DNA of 64,000 nucleotides from CAMDKS01 sp964402975 (GCA_964402975.1 CAYOEM010000005.1:88269-152268), one strand, 5' to 3'. Counted from the stretch's first letter, positions 1 to 9,898 are shown. Notes: generated by a model not told the origin, from the sequence alone. Numbers and translations are program-made.

Positions 1-1
1 T

Positions 2-949
2 AACAATATTTTGGAAGCTATTGGTCGAACACCCCTGGTTCGGCTTCACCGCATCGTTAGTGGACTCGAATGTGAAGTCTACGCCAAGTGTGAATTCCTT
101 AACCCCGGCGGATCCATAAAAGACAGGATTGGCTACCGGATGGTATTAGACGCGGAAAAGTCTGGGAGAATCAAAAGGGGAGACACACTCATTGAGCCCA
201 CCAGCGGCAATACGGGCATCGGTATCGCTTTAGCAGGCGCAGTGCTCGGGTACCGCGTCATAATCACTCTCCCCGAGAAAATGAGCCGCGAAAAACAAGT
301 CACGCTTGCTGCCCTAGGCGCCGAGATCATCAGAACCCCAACCGAGGCCGCCTGGGACTCTCCCGATAGTCACATTGGCGTCGCAAAGAAGCTTCAAAAG
401 CAACTGCCGAGGGCACACATCCTAGATCAGTACATGAACCCAAGTAACCCGCAGGTTCACTATGATACCACCGCAGCAGAAATCCTAGACGACCTTAAAG
501 GAGCGGTCGACATGGTCGTCATGGGCGCTGGCACTGGCGGCACGATCACCGGGGTTGCCAGACGCATCAGGGAAGCTTGCCCCTCTGTGAAAATCATTGG
601 CGCCGACCCTGAAGGTTCGATTTTGGCCGGCGGCACGGACGTTCACTCTTATAAAGTCGAGGGCATCGGTTACGACTTCATACCCGAGGTGCTTGATCGC
701 AAACAGGTCGATGAATGGGTAAAAACTAACGATAAAACGTCGTTTCTCTTGGCGCGCAGACTCATACACGAAGAGGGCCTTTTGTGCGGAGGCTCAAGCG
801 GATCGGCCATGATGGCCACCCTTCATGCCGCTAAAAAACTTAAGAAAGGTCAACGCTGCGTCGTCATTCTTCCTGACGGCATCCGAAACTACATGACGAA
901 ATTCGTGGAGCCCGATTGGATGAAGAAAGAAGGTTTTGCTTCAACCTGA
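2..949 (+). CDS. Cystathionine beta-synthase-like PLP enzyme (5' partial)
   Basis: This is a fold-type II PLP enzyme of the cysteine synthase / cystathionine beta-synthase family. It joins serine or O-acetylserine to homocysteine or sulfide in the cytoplasm. Visible motifs are the PLP lysine in GGSIKDR, the SGNTG loop, GAGTGGT (PLP phosphate site) and CGGSSG near the end. The DSPDSH segment favours the CBS subgroup. The protein stops after the catalytic core and has no C-terminal Bateman (CBS-pair) domain. The frame stays open to the window edge, and the codons before the TTG at 11 read N-N-I, as in the conserved N-terminus of the family, so the true start lies upstream. The next gene begins 11 bases later. 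CBS versus cysteine synthase activity cannot be decided here. Confidence 0.88.
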   Translation, partial: NNILEAIGRTPLVRLHRIVSGLECEVYAKCEFLNPGGSIKDRIGYRMVLDAEKSGRIKRGDTLIEPTSGNTGIGIALAGAVLGYRVIITLPEKMSREKQVTLAALGAEIIRTPTEAAWDSPDSHIGVAKKLQKQLPRAHILDQYMNPSNPQVHYDTTAAEILDDLKGAVDMVVMGAGTGGTITGVARRIREACPSVKIIGADPEGSILAGGTDVHSYKVEGIGYDFIPEVLDRKQVDEWVKTNDKTSFLLARRLIHEEGLLCGGSSGSAMMATLHAAKKLKKGQRCVVILPDGIRNYMTKFVEPDWMKKEGFAST

Positions 950-959
950 TGGAGACTTT

Positions 960-1481
960 GTGGAATCTATTCTAGAAAAATTCAAAGATCCCAAATGGGG
1001 TGCTACAAGACTGTCTGAGCTGGCTATATTTAAGCGTTTCTCGGACTCCGAGCTTGCAAAACTATACTCACTTGGAACATTCATGGTGATTCGCCCACAA
1101 AGTCACGCCGTGATCGAGGGCGAACCAACACGTGGATTATATCTAATCCTTGATGGAACGGTCAGTATTTATAAAACTGACCCAGAAAATCAATCCTTAG
1201 CCCGGATCGCAGTTCTTGAGAGCGGGACCCATTTTGGCGAACTCAGTCTTTTCGATAACGCTCCGCGATCTGCGACTGTAATCGCGGAAACCTCCACCCA
1301 ATGCTTCCTTCTCGATGCAGACCAATTCGCACGTTATTTGGAGCAAATGGGAGAAAACCTACAGCTTCGCTTTTACAAAACCTGCTCCGAAGATCTGGCC
1401 ATTCGGCTGCGAAATTTGAACAGTGATTATATTTCAAGCCAAAACGTTCTATGGCGATATGCATTTCGTCAGGAAAAATAA
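960..1481 (+). CDS. Cyclic nucleotide-binding domain protein
   Basis: A 173-residue cytoplasmic protein that is essentially one cNMP-binding domain. The N-terminal helix LAIFKRFSDSELAKL is typical, and the phosphate-binding cassette FGELSLFDNAPRSATV keeps the Glu and Arg that hold the cyclic phosphate and ribose. No HTH or other output domain follows, so it is not a CRP-type regulator by itself. An in-frame TTG at 936 overlaps the upstream gene. The GTG at 960 is preferred because GGAG lies five bases before it. It probably shares a transcript with the CBS-like gene. Two adenylyl cyclases further along could supply its ligand; that link is inference. Confidence 0.85.
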   Translation: MESILEKFKDPKWGATRLSELAIFKRFSDSELAKLYSLGTFMVIRPQSHAVIEGEPTRGLYLILDGTVSIYKTDPENQSLARIAVLESGTHFGELSLFDNAPRSATVIAETSTQCFLLDADQFARYLEQMGENLQLRFYKTCSEDLAIRLRNLNSDYISSQNVLWRYAFRQEK

Positions 1482-1508
1482 CACAATCAACACCACGGAC
1501 GGTCTAAG

Positions 1509-3590
1509 ATGAAAAATAATCCGCTCATTTACCAAACAGAGCTACCCCCATTCGACATCATACGACCGGAACACGTTGAACCGGCTGTTGGTCACGTACT
1601 GTCGAATTTGAACCAGAGGTTTGAAGCTCTAGAATCAAACCTGCATGGTAACGTAAAACCATCTTGGAACAATCTCATGATGCCGCTTGACGAGATCGAC
1701 TATGATCTTTTTCGAGTGTGGTCTCCCGTTAGTCACCTCATGGGCGTCATGAACTCAGACGACCTCCGCGTTGCATTCGAAAAAATGCAACCAGAAGTCG
1801 TAAAATTCAGCTTAAAAACGTCGCAAAGCCGAGCAGTATATGAGGCCCTGGAAAAAATCCGGAATTCGGCTGAATTTGCCTCGTTCTCGCGTCCACGACA
1901 AAGAATTATTGAACGAAATCTACTCTCGATGAAATTATCCGGCGTCGGTCTCTCAGGTGAAAAAAAAGAGCGGTATAACGCAATCGCTCAGGAGTTGGCG
2001 GCTCTCAAAACTAAATTTTCCAATAATGCTTTGGATTCAACTAAATCTTGGTCGATGACGCTAACCACAAAAGATGAGGTTGCTGGTTTGCCGGACTACT
2101 CGTTAGCGGGTGCCAGTCAAGAGTACAATCGGGCCAATAAGACTAGCTCTTCAACCGCAGCCCATGGGCCATGGAGATTCACCCAAGACGCGCCCAGCTA
2201 TATCCCGTTCATTGAAAACTCCACCAGACGAGACCTCCGCGAGAAAACCTACCGAGCCCGAATCGCTATTGCATCAGCCGGTGAACTTGATAATTCGCCC
2301 GTGATCGAAAAAATCCTCTCACTGCGAAAAGAGCAAGCACAACTCCTAGGTTTTAAAACCTACGCTGAACAAAGCTTGACGTCTAAAATGGCCGGGCGCG
2401 TCGATGCAGTCGACAAACTTCTGGACGAGTTATTAAATGCCTCCTGGGAGCGTGGAAAACATGAACATGCTGAACTAGAACGATTCGCCCAAGAAAAAGG
2501 GTTTTCTGCCCCACTTCTAGAGTGGGATATTCCCTACTACGCCGAGCGCCTCAAGGAAGAACGCTACCAGTTTAGCGACGAAGAGCTTCGACCTTACTTC
2601 CCCATTACTAAAGTGCTCCACGGCTTATTTGTGCTGGTGGAAAGCCTATTTGGAATTAAAGTCGTCGAATCCCGAGGAGATGCGCCTACATGGCATCAGG
2701 ACGTGCGTTTTTTCAAGGTTTTTGACGTTGAAACAAAACACCATATCGCGTCGTTCTTTCTCGACCCGTATGCTAGACCGGGGCAGAAGCGAGCGGGTGC
2801 TTGGATGGATGATTGCGTGAACCGAAGAAAGCTGGGTGATAAAACGGCGATTCCTGTAGCCCACCTTATTTGCAATGGAACCCCACCAGTCGCCGACCAG
2901 CCGGCACTTATGGGCTTTGATGAGGTTCACACCCTATTCCATGAATTCGGTCATGGACTGCAGCACATGCTGACCGTAATTGACGAACCAGGCGCCTCCG
3001 GAATCAACGGAATTGAGTGGGATGCGGTCGAACTGGCGAGTCAATTCATGGAAAACTGGCTCTACCACGAACCCGTACTTCGTTCCATCAGCGGTCACTA
3101 CAAAACAAACGCGCCGCTGCCAGATACTTTGGTCAACAAAATATTGGCGGCTCGAAACTATAGAGCAGCCAGCATGATGCTCCGCCAATTACACTTTGGC
3201 CTCACCGATATTGAATTACACCACCGCCATGTTGCGGGGGGCCCCGAAACACCTCACGATGTTTTTAACCGTATAGCGCGAAAGACAAACGTCCTACCAC
3301 CGCGGCCTGAGAATAGGTTCCTATGTGCCTTTAGCCACATTTTTTCGGGCGGCTATTCGGCAGGATACTACAGCTACAAGTGGGCAGAAGTTCTGAGTGC
3401 TGATGCCTTTGCTGCTTTCGAGGACGTGGGCCTTGATAATATAGCCGCTGTCGAAGAAACGGGGCGTCGCTATCGCGCCACAATACTCGCACTCGGCGGC
3501 GGCGAACACCCCATGGACGTGTTCAAAAAATTTCGAGGCCGCGAACCGTCGACTCAAGCCTTACTTCGTCATAGCGGACTTTTAAGCTAA
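1509..3590 (+). CDS. prlC: M3 family oligopeptidase A
   Basis: A zinc metallopeptidase of 693 residues, the normal length for oligopeptidase A (PrlC/OpdA). It degrades short peptides, including cleaved signal peptides, in the cytoplasm. The HEFGH zinc motif lies near residue 478 and the third-ligand region EWDAVELASQFMENW follows about 25 residues later. The C-terminal SHIFSGGYSAGYYSYKW is also characteristic. The ATG at 1509 follows the cNMP gene by 27 bases and the kinase gene starts 16 bases after the stop, which suggests one operon. No signal peptide is present. Confidence 0.93.
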   Translation: MKNNPLIYQTELPPFDIIRPEHVEPAVGHVLSNLNQRFEALESNLHGNVKPSWNNLMMPLDEIDYDLFRVWSPVSHLMGVMNSDDLRVAFEKMQPEVVKFSLKTSQSRAVYEALEKIRNSAEFASFSRPRQRIIERNLLSMKLSGVGLSGEKKERYNAIAQELAALKTKFSNNALDSTKSWSMTLTTKDEVAGLPDYSLAGASQEYNRANKTSSSTAAHGPWRFTQDAPSYIPFIENSTRRDLREKTYRARIAIASAGELDNSPVIEKILSLRKEQAQLLGFKTYAEQSLTSKMAGRVDAVDKLLDELLNASWERGKHEHAELERFAQEKGFSAPLLEWDIPYYAERLKEERYQFSDEELRPYFPITKVLHGLFVLVESLFGIKVVESRGDAPTWHQDVRFFKVFDVETKHHIASFFLDPYARPGQKRAGAWMDDCVNRRKLGDKTAIPVAHLICNGTPPVADQPALMGFDEVHTLFHEFGHGLQHMLTVIDEPGASGINGIEWDAVELASQFMENWLYHEPVLRSISGHYKTNAPLPDTLVNKILAARNYRAASMMLRQLHFGLTDIELHHRHVAGGPETPHDVFNRIARKTNVLPPRPENRFLCAFSHIFSGGYSAGYYSYKWAEVLSADAFAAFEDVGLDNIAAVEETGRRYRATILALGGGEHPMDVFKKFRGREPSTQALLRHSGLLS

Positions 3591-3606
3591 GGAAAGGCTG
3601 TGTCCG

Positions 3607-5328
3607 ATGGAAAAAGTCAACATAGGCATACCGTTGCGTCGCCAGATCCGAAATGTGGGCCGACTCGCACAAATTGTTAACGTGTTCGCCAAGCATGGTT
3701 ACTGGACGGCAATTGAACGAATTGAAATGCGGAAGGTACTCAGTGATGCCGAAATGCAGAAGGCTGCATCGGAGTCAAAGGACGCGGATCAACTGGCGGC
3801 GTCCGGCCAACAAAAGCTCGAGGGAATTCCCGCCCGATTTCGCAGAGCTTTAGAGGAACTTGGCCCTGCATTCGTAAAACTTGGCCAAATCCTGGCCGTT
3901 CGTGAGGATTTGCTCCCGAAGGAATTTACAGACGAGTTGTGCAAACTACATAGCAACGTCGACTCAATACCATATTCAGTCATCAAACAAAGACTACTTG
4001 ACGATCTAGGAGAGTCGAAAATATCACAATTTGCCTCCATAGAAGCAACACCGCTGGCTGCGGGAAGCATCGCCCAGGTCCACGCGGCCACACTGACTGA
4101 CGGCACTCAGGTGGTTATAAAAATTCAAAGGCCAGGAATAAAATCACAGATAGAAGTTGACTTGGATTTGATGGCCACCATTGCCCAACTGCTAGAAAGA
4201 TACATTCCCGAGATCCGATTTATAAACCCCTCTGCTATTGTACAAGCCTTATCCGACGCACTTCGATCTGAATTAGACTTTGTACGCGAGGGAGGAAGTA
4301 TTGCTAAAATCGCTGGAAACTTTAAAGACGTCCCCCACGTGCACTTCCCAAAAGTGTACTGGCACCTCTCAACAAATCGGGTTCTTACACTGTCAAAAAT
4401 CGACGGAATCCCAGCTGACGACAGGGCGCGACTTTTGGGCGCTGGGATAGACGTAAAAAAACTCATCGGACGTGGACTTGCCATGTTTATGAAAATGGTT
4501 TTTGTCGATGGATTTTTCCATGGCGATCTTCATCCTGGAAACCTCTTGGCCAAGCCAGACTCAGAGATTGGACTACTAGACTTTGGGCTCACGATTCGAT
4601 TAGGCGTCCTGACCAGAGAAAATCTTGCCGGTCTTCTGATGAGCCTTGCCCGAGAAGATTATGAAGGAATGGTTAACTATTATCTTGAAATTGCTGACCC
4701 ATCACCATCACTAGACGTGAAGCAATTTCAACATGATGTTGCAAACGCCGTTGCTCCTTTCGTGGGCCTTTCACTCAAACAGACACAGAATGGCGCATTA
4801 CTTTGGGATTTGGCGCGGATAGCCGCTAAACATGGCACGCCCTTTCCCCAAGATATGATTGTGTTTGTAAAAACGCTAGCCACTCTCGAGGGTGTCGGCG
4901 CAAAGCTAGATCCTGATTTCAACCTCATGACCCACATCGAGGAGTTTGCGTCGGAGTTGTTTAGTGACTTGTACTCACCAAAGCGTCTACAAGATCAAGC
5001 TCTGTCTATTGGACGCGATCTGGCCAACCTTCTTCGGTACGCACCCATTCAGACTCGACGCCTCTTAAACGCCGCCTTGGATGGCCAGCTTAAAATTATT
5101 TTCGCTAGTCCTGATGTCATCAGGCTTTCACGTGCAATCGACCGATCGGGTAGTCGAATTGCCGTCGCGATGATTGTGGCCGCTCTCCTGATTGGCTCGT
5201 CTATTCTCACCTACGCCGCCGCCCCCAATCAGCCGAACACGGGCGTTATCGGTATTGGTGGATTTGTCATGGCAGGAGTTTTGGCGGTCTATATTGTAGT
5301 TTCCATGCTGCGTTCAGGCCGTCTATAA
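3607..5328 (+). CDS. AarF/UbiB (ABC1) family kinase-like membrane protein
   Basis: A protein-kinase-like member of the ABC1/ADCK/UbiB family, which supports isoprenoid quinone synthesis or lipid handling at the inner membrane. The signature KxGQ segment FVKLGQILAVREDLLP is near residue 90. The Ala-rich nucleotide loop AAGSIAQVHAA, the catalytic-type HGDLHPGN and the metal-binding LLDFG are all present. Two hydrophobic helices close the protein (about residues 515-570). Length (573) is normal. It follows the M3 peptidase by 16 bases and is probably cotranscribed with it. Whether it serves ubiquinone, menaquinone or another lipid is not visible. Confidence 0.9.
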   Translation: MEKVNIGIPLRRQIRNVGRLAQIVNVFAKHGYWTAIERIEMRKVLSDAEMQKAASESKDADQLAASGQQKLEGIPARFRRALEELGPAFVKLGQILAVREDLLPKEFTDELCKLHSNVDSIPYSVIKQRLLDDLGESKISQFASIEATPLAAGSIAQVHAATLTDGTQVVIKIQRPGIKSQIEVDLDLMATIAQLLERYIPEIRFINPSAIVQALSDALRSELDFVREGGSIAKIAGNFKDVPHVHFPKVYWHLSTNRVLTLSKIDGIPADDRARLLGAGIDVKKLIGRGLAMFMKMVFVDGFFHGDLHPGNLLAKPDSEIGLLDFGLTIRLGVLTRENLAGLLMSLAREDYEGMVNYYLEIADPSPSLDVKQFQHDVANAVAPFVGLSLKQTQNGALLWDLARIAAKHGTPFPQDMIVFVKTLATLEGVGAKLDPDFNLMTHIEEFASELFSDLYSPKRLQDQALSIGRDLANLLRYAPIQTRRLLNAALDGQLKIIFASPDVIRLSRAIDRSGSRIAVAMIVAALLIGSSILTYAAAPNQPNTGVIGIGGFVMAGVLAVYIVVSMLRSGRL

Positions 5329-5384
5329 TCTCGGACGTAGCAACGACTTTTTAGACCTCATGCGAAGGGGAGAGATGTCCTCCA

Positions 5385-6401
5385 ATGAAATTTTTAACAC
5401 CAACTTTAATAATAATTTTCAATACGTCATGCATATCTGCACCATCAAAAACTGCCTCACAAGCTTCGTCACCGAAAGTGACCATCACGGAAACTCATGA
5501 CATCTACTTCAGTGGTTCTAACACCGATGTACAAAGAGATACCAAAGCTTGCCTTTTTCTGGCTGGAGGTGGCCCTGATCTTGATGACGCTTGGGATTGG
5601 TTTTTAAAACAAGCAAATTTCGGCGACATCATTGTTCTGCGGGGCAGCGGATCTGACGGCTACAATGGCATGCTCATTGAAAAAGGGGCTAATTCTGTAG
5701 CGTCTGTCGTAGTCAAGACAAGCAAAGCTGCCAGTGATACTGACTTGCTACAAAGAATTCGTCGAGCCGAGGGTATTTTTTTCGCCGGCGGCGATCAATC
5801 TGATTACGCAAGACACTTGACTGGCACCCCTATTATTAAAGAAGTTAATGCGGCGGCAAAAAGAGGTGTTCCGGTTGGAGGTACATCAGCTGGCCTCGCG
5901 ATTCTGGGGGAATTCTACTTTCCCGCTTACAAAGACACAATCACGTCATCTGATGCCCTTAGCAATCCTCACCACGAACGTTTGGTCCTTGAAAAGAGAC
6001 TCCTTGATTTACCGCTTTTAAAAAATCTGATCACCGACTCTCATTTTGAAAATCGCAACCGCATGGGTCGTCTCATCACGTTCATGGCTCGAATAATAAG
6101 CGATAAATGGTCTCAAAAAATTCGCGCGATCGGAGTCGATGAAAGCACTGCTGTTATGATTGACGGCGAAGCTATTGCCCGGGTTTTTTCAAAAAGTGGT
6201 CACGCATATCTTATCGAGCCTACCGGAGCTCCCTCGGCATGTTCAAAAAGCACGCCGCTGACTTTTGAAAAAATCAATGTGCGGAAACTACCCGGCGGCA
6301 GCGTATTTGACTTTTCTGAATGGTCCATCAGCAAAGCACCTCACTATACGCTTGAGGTCATTGATGGCAAAATCATCTCAAATATCGGAACCGTTTACTG
6401 A
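5385..6401 (+). CDS. Cyanophycinase-like S51 peptidase, exported
   Basis: A 338-residue protein with features of peptidase family S51 (cyanophycinase / peptidase E). The nucleophile elbow GGTSAG lies about residue 167 and the preceding FFAGGDQSDYAR matches the GG(N/D)Q strand of the family. A hydrophobic N-terminus ending in NTSC suggests export, perhaps as a lipoprotein with a poor lipobox. The Shine-Dalgarno-like AAGGGGAGAG at 5365-5374 is about 12 bases from the ATG, a little far. It converges with the PurD-Maf gene, with 11 bases between stops. No cyanophycin synthetase is in the window, so the substrate may be another beta-aspartyl peptide. Confidence 0.82.
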   Translation: MKFLTPTLIIIFNTSCISAPSKTASQASSPKVTITETHDIYFSGSNTDVQRDTKACLFLAGGGPDLDDAWDWFLKQANFGDIIVLRGSGSDGYNGMLIEKGANSVASVVVKTSKAASDTDLLQRIRRAEGIFFAGGDQSDYARHLTGTPIIKEVNAAAKRGVPVGGTSAGLAILGEFYFPAYKDTITSSDALSNPHHERLVLEKRLLDLPLLKNLITDSHFENRNRMGRLITFMARIISDKWSQKIRAIGVDESTAVMIDGEAIARVFSKSGHAYLIEPTGAPSACSKSTPLTFEKINVRKLPGGSVFDFSEWSISKAPHYTLEVIDGKIISNIGTVY

Positions 6402-6412
6402 TATGCTTTTTT

Positions 6413-8341
6413 TCAGCGATCACGCCAGAGAGGCACATTAAAATCTTCTTGGAGACACTCTGCGACCTCGGCTAAGGGAAGACCAACAACGTTGGAAAAC
6501 GAACCATGGACCTCTCTCACCATGAAGCTTCCAAGCCCCTGGGCTGCATATCCTCCGGCTTTATCAAATGGCTCACCGGTCTCGATATACCCCTCCATTT
6601 CAGTTCCATTAAGTTTCTTGATGGCCACTTCAGTCGCCACGGTAAATTCTCTGATCTTCTCCACCCGAGCGGAGGAAATATGTGCAACGCATACCGCTGT
6701 CAATACAACGTGAGTGCGACCGCTTAGGGCAGTCAGCATCTCATTAGCCTCATTTGCGCTCATAGGTTTTTCTAGAATCTTGCCGTCGATCACTACTATA
6801 GTGTCAGCAGTAATGACCAAAGCTCCTGACGGATGACTGCGTCTGGCTTGTTCACAAATCCAGGTGTTCTTTTCCCTTGCATTCCTTGCAACATAAGTCT
6901 CAGCATCCTCACCATCCAATGGACGCTCCTCGGTCTCTGGTTTCACGATTGTGAAATCCAGGCCCAGATGACTCAGCAATTCCTTACGTCGAGGCGAGGA
7001 GCTGCCAAGGATAATTGGAAGCCTTGAGATATGAGATAAAACGGCTTCTTCATACTGCAGAACACCCTGGCCGATGTCAGAGCGCCACTGGGCTTCCGGC
7101 CAATAACTGCGAAGCCGCTCCACGCGAGCTAGTGCCTTAGACTTGGCGGCGTTGAATGTCCTGCCCGTTCCAGCAATCAGGAAAACACGACCGCTACCAG
7201 TTTTAACGCCACCTTCAGCAGGCTTTACGCTGGCGGCGAAAACAGCTGATCCGTCATTCTGGCCTTCGATTGCTGACCACGGTACAAAACCTTCAACATC
7301 CGGCATCTCTCCATAAGGATATCCACTGGACGCCAACACATACCCCATAACTGGCTTTGGACTAACGGCCTGAACCGATCGCCTCAATTTAACTCCAAGC
7401 TTTGAGGCAATGACGGGCAACCAGTCAGTTTGATCCGAGAGCGCAAGAACTTGCGCCTCCGGATCACCAAACCTGACGTTAAACTCAACGACAGAAGGAC
7501 CTCTGTCTGACCACATCAAACCCACATATAAGCAGCCCGTGTAACTTATCCCGTTACGCTCCAACGTTTCCAATAGTGGTTTTACAATTCGCGTATCAAC
7601 TTGATCCCCTGCGTCACCTGGGAGCCAGGGAACCGGTGTATAACAACCCATACCACCCGTGTTGGGACCCTTATCCCCAGCTAGTAGGCGCTTGTGATCA
7701 ACAGCAAAGCCGATACGAGAAATTTTGCCAGCACCCACGAGACAAAAATAACTAACCTCTCGGCCGAATAGAATCTCCTCTATGACCACACTTTTGGCCG
7801 CCTCGCTCAGACCTTTGCTGTACAAACGCTCTATTGCATCGGAAATATTCTGCTCATTTTTGCAAACAAATACGCCTTTTCCGCTGGCCAATCCGCTGGC
7901 TTTGAGAACAACCCCCCCATCTCGAGCCAAAATCCTGGTGGCTTGTCGTAAACAATCATCGCGATTCGTAACAACTTCGTGGGCGGCAGTAGGAATACTG
8001 GCCTCCATCATAATTCTCTTGGCAAAAACCTTCGAAGATTCCAACTGGGCGGCGGCCTGGGTGGGCCCAAAAACTTTAAGACCACGTTTCGTCATGACAT
8101 CCGTGATACCCTCCGCCAACGGCCCTTCCGGACCGACAACCACGATATCAACACCAAAAGCTATGGCGGCATCAGCAATTTTATCAAACGACGTATCTGG
8201 GGATAACCCAAGGGCCGTGGCAATTCGATTAGTCGCAGGGTTTCCTGGCCATACAAATAAAGCGCGGCACTCTGGAGATTTTTTAAACTTCCACGCAAGA
8301 GCGTGCTCACGGCCACCCGAACCAATCAGCAAAACTCGCAT
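6413..8341 (-). CDS. purD: Fused PurD (GAR synthetase) and Maf nucleotide pyrophosphatase
   Basis: One 642-residue frame carries two complete enzymes. Residues 1 to about 430 are phosphoribosylamine-glycine ligase (second step of purine synthesis): N-terminal MRVLLIGSGGREHALAWK, the ATP-grasp loop ASGLASGKGV, GPNTGGMGCYTP and EFNVRFGDPE. From about residue 440 the sequence becomes a Maf-type nucleoside triphosphate pyrophosphatase: ILGSSSPRRKELL, the acidic ITADTIV, the AGGYAAQGLG turn and the C-terminal SFSNVVGLPL. Each half is near its normal length, and no start codon with a ribosome site separates them. The linker is only about ten residues. The two domains may couple purine synthesis to pool cleaning, but that is inference. 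Confidence 0.93.
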   Translation of the reverse strand: MRVLLIGSGGREHALAWKFKKSPECRALFVWPGNPATNRIATALGLSPDTSFDKIADAAIAFGVDIVVVGPEGPLAEGITDVMTKRGLKVFGPTQAAAQLESSKVFAKRIMMEASIPTAAHEVVTNRDDCLRQATRILARDGGVVLKASGLASGKGVFVCKNEQNISDAIERLYSKGLSEAAKSVVIEEILFGREVSYFCLVGAGKISRIGFAVDHKRLLAGDKGPNTGGMGCYTPVPWLPGDAGDQVDTRIVKPLLETLERNGISYTGCLYVGLMWSDRGPSVVEFNVRFGDPEAQVLALSDQTDWLPVIASKLGVKLRRSVQAVSPKPVMGYVLASSGYPYGEMPDVEGFVPWSAIEGQNDGSAVFAASVKPAEGGVKTGSGRVFLIAGTGRTFNAAKSKALARVERLRSYWPEAQWRSDIGQGVLQYEEAVLSHISRLPIILGSSSPRRKELLSHLGLDFTIVKPETEERPLDGEDAETYVARNAREKNTWICEQARRSHPSGALVITADTIVVIDGKILEKPMSANEANEMLTALSGRTHVVLTAVCVAHISSARVEKIREFTVATEVAIKKLNGTEMEGYIETGEPFDKAGGYAAQGLGSFMVREVHGSFSNVVGLPLAEVAECLQEDFNVPLWRDR

Positions 8342-8413
8342 GGGCCCCCCGACGACGGACTAACCAAGATGGCTTTGACATCCCCTGACAATTTCGTGAA
8401 ATACCTGTAACTA

Positions 8414-8443
8414 TTGAGAAAGTCAACGCTATCGGTGTACTAT
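8414..8443 (+). promoter_or_regulatory. Possible sigma70-type promoter for the FmdB-like gene
   Basis: TTGAGA at 8414-8419 and TACTAT at 8438-8443 are separated by 18 bases. An overlapping TATACA starts at 8441. The pair lies 60-90 bases upstream of the zinc-ribbon ATG, between divergent genes. It was found by eye only. Confidence 0.35.
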
Positions 8444-8504
8444 ACAGGGCTTCATGTTAAATTAACAGAGCTTGGTTAAGAGTTTTAGAGGAGGAGATTT
8501 TCAA

Positions 8505-8783
8505 ATGCCCAATTACGAGTACAACTGCCTCACATGCGGTAAGACCCTCGAAATTCATCATAAAATGTCAGAAGCTGCTCCTCTGCTCGCTCCCGGTTGC
8601 ATCACGGATAACTGTCACCTAGAAAAGAAAATGTCGGCTCCAGCTTCGGTCGTTAGATCGGGAAATCCGTTGTCAGGCCATAGGCTGAACGGATCTAGCG
8701 GCGCCAGCTTGCCTAGCCAATCAAATGCCGAATCTGGCGCTGTTCATAGCTGTGGCACAGGTTGCACGTTTCACCGGCACTGA
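8505..8783 (+). CDS. FmdB-type zinc ribbon protein
   Basis: A 92-residue protein starting MPNYEYNCLTCGKTLEI, the standard opening of the FmdB/CxxC_CxxC regulatory zinc ribbon. The first CxxC is at residues 8-11. The partner pair of the usual C-x2-C...C-x7-C ribbon is altered: Cys appear in GCITDNCHLEKKM. The tail ends CGTGCTFHRH, adding a further CxxxC and His. The ATG at 8505 is chosen over an in-frame TTG at 8472 because AGAGGAGGAG precedes it and the family starts here. The product is probably cytoplasmic with an unknown regulatory role. The transaldolase gene begins about 70 bases later. Confidence 0.8.
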   Translation: MPNYEYNCLTCGKTLEIHHKMSEAAPLLAPGCITDNCHLEKKMSAPASVVRSGNPLSGHRLNGSSGASLPSQSNAESGAVHSCGTGCTFHRH

Positions 8784-8854
8784 TCTATGATAGCCCCCTG
8801 ATGTTAAGCCCAGACCTGATATCGGGCATCCTATTTTCCGCGGGATATTTAATT

Positions 8855-9898
8855 ATGAGTAGCAGCATTAAGTCATTGATTAGATCTGGAACAAAATTAT
8901 GGCTCGACAGTGTCGACCCAGATCTTGTGAAGCGCAACGTTGCGCTTGGCGCCACAGGCGCAACGAGTAATCCGATTATCATTGCCGACCTGGTAAAAAC
9001 CGGGCGATTTGACGACCACATAAAAGAAATGTCCCGGCAAGGACATGACCCGGAAGCTACGGCCTGGAAAGTTACCAATCATTTGGTGGCGGAAGCTGAG
9101 CGCGAATTATTGCCAGTCTTTAAAAAAACAAACGGCGACGATGGCTATGTCAGTTTTGAGCTAGACCCGCTTCTTGAAGACGTGGATTGCTCCTTAAGCA
9201 CCGACGAGCGCAGCCAACGATACGTCGAGCTCGGTAAGGCATGGTCTCGTCATCACCCGAATCGAATGATTAAAGTCCCCGCAACCCCCGCAGGTCTTGG
9301 CTCTTTAAAGGAGCTGGCGGCTGCCGGTATACCACTGAATGTCACACTCATTTTTTCCAAACGCCAATATCACGCTGCTCGCGAGGCGATCTGGCGGGGA
9401 GCGCAGCGGTTAAAATCTCTTGATCAGTTTAAAAGCGTCTACAGTATTTTCGTATCTCGTATCGACGTTTATACGGCAACTAAATATCCTAACCTATCAG
9501 CTAGCGCCCAAGGCTTTGCGGGCATTGTCAACGCACAGATGCTTTGGCAGGACAATCAGGCATTTTGGACAAATAACAAGACCCCGCTAAAACAAGAGAT
9601 TATTTTTGCGAGCACGGGCACTAAAAATCCTTCAGATAAACCTTGGAAGTACGTAGCTGCCTTGGCAGGAAGTGATATTCAGACAAATCCCCCCCAGACC
9701 AACGACGCCGTAGCTCAATCGGGACAGAACTTTGAGCGCAAAATTGATTGCTTTCCCCCTAAAGACGTCATGAATGAACTTCTGACGTCGATTGACTGGC
9801 AGAAGCTCGAACAGGATCTTATGGCCGATGGACTCGCCAAGTTCGCGACGCCACACAAAGCTCTCATTGAACTTATTACGCAGAAAATTCGGCATTAA
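8855..9898 (+). CDS. tal: Transaldolase
   Basis: A TIM-barrel transaldolase of 347 residues. It transfers dihydroxyacetone units between sugar phosphates in the pentose phosphate pathway. GTKLWLDSVDPDLV and GATSNPIII near the N-terminus match the conserved Asp and the T-S-N-P signature. NRMIKVPATPAGL carries the Schiff-base lysine and is followed by NVTLIFSKRQY. The frame extends upstream to 8762, but the family N-terminus begins at the ATG at 8855. The next gene starts five bases after the stop, so the two are probably cotranscribed. Confidence 0.9.
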   Translation: MSSSIKSLIRSGTKLWLDSVDPDLVKRNVALGATGATSNPIIIADLVKTGRFDDHIKEMSRQGHDPEATAWKVTNHLVAEAERELLPVFKKTNGDDGYVSFELDPLLEDVDCSLSTDERSQRYVELGKAWSRHHPNRMIKVPATPAGLGSLKELAAAGIPLNVTLIFSKRQYHAAREAIWRGAQRLKSLDQFKSVYSIFVSRIDVYTATKYPNLSASAQGFAGIVNAQMLWQDNQAFWTNNKTPLKQEIIFASTGTKNPSDKPWKYVAALAGSDIQTNPPQTNDAVAQSGQNFERKIDCFPPKDVMNELLTSIDWQKLEQDLMADGLAKFATPHKALIELITQKIRH

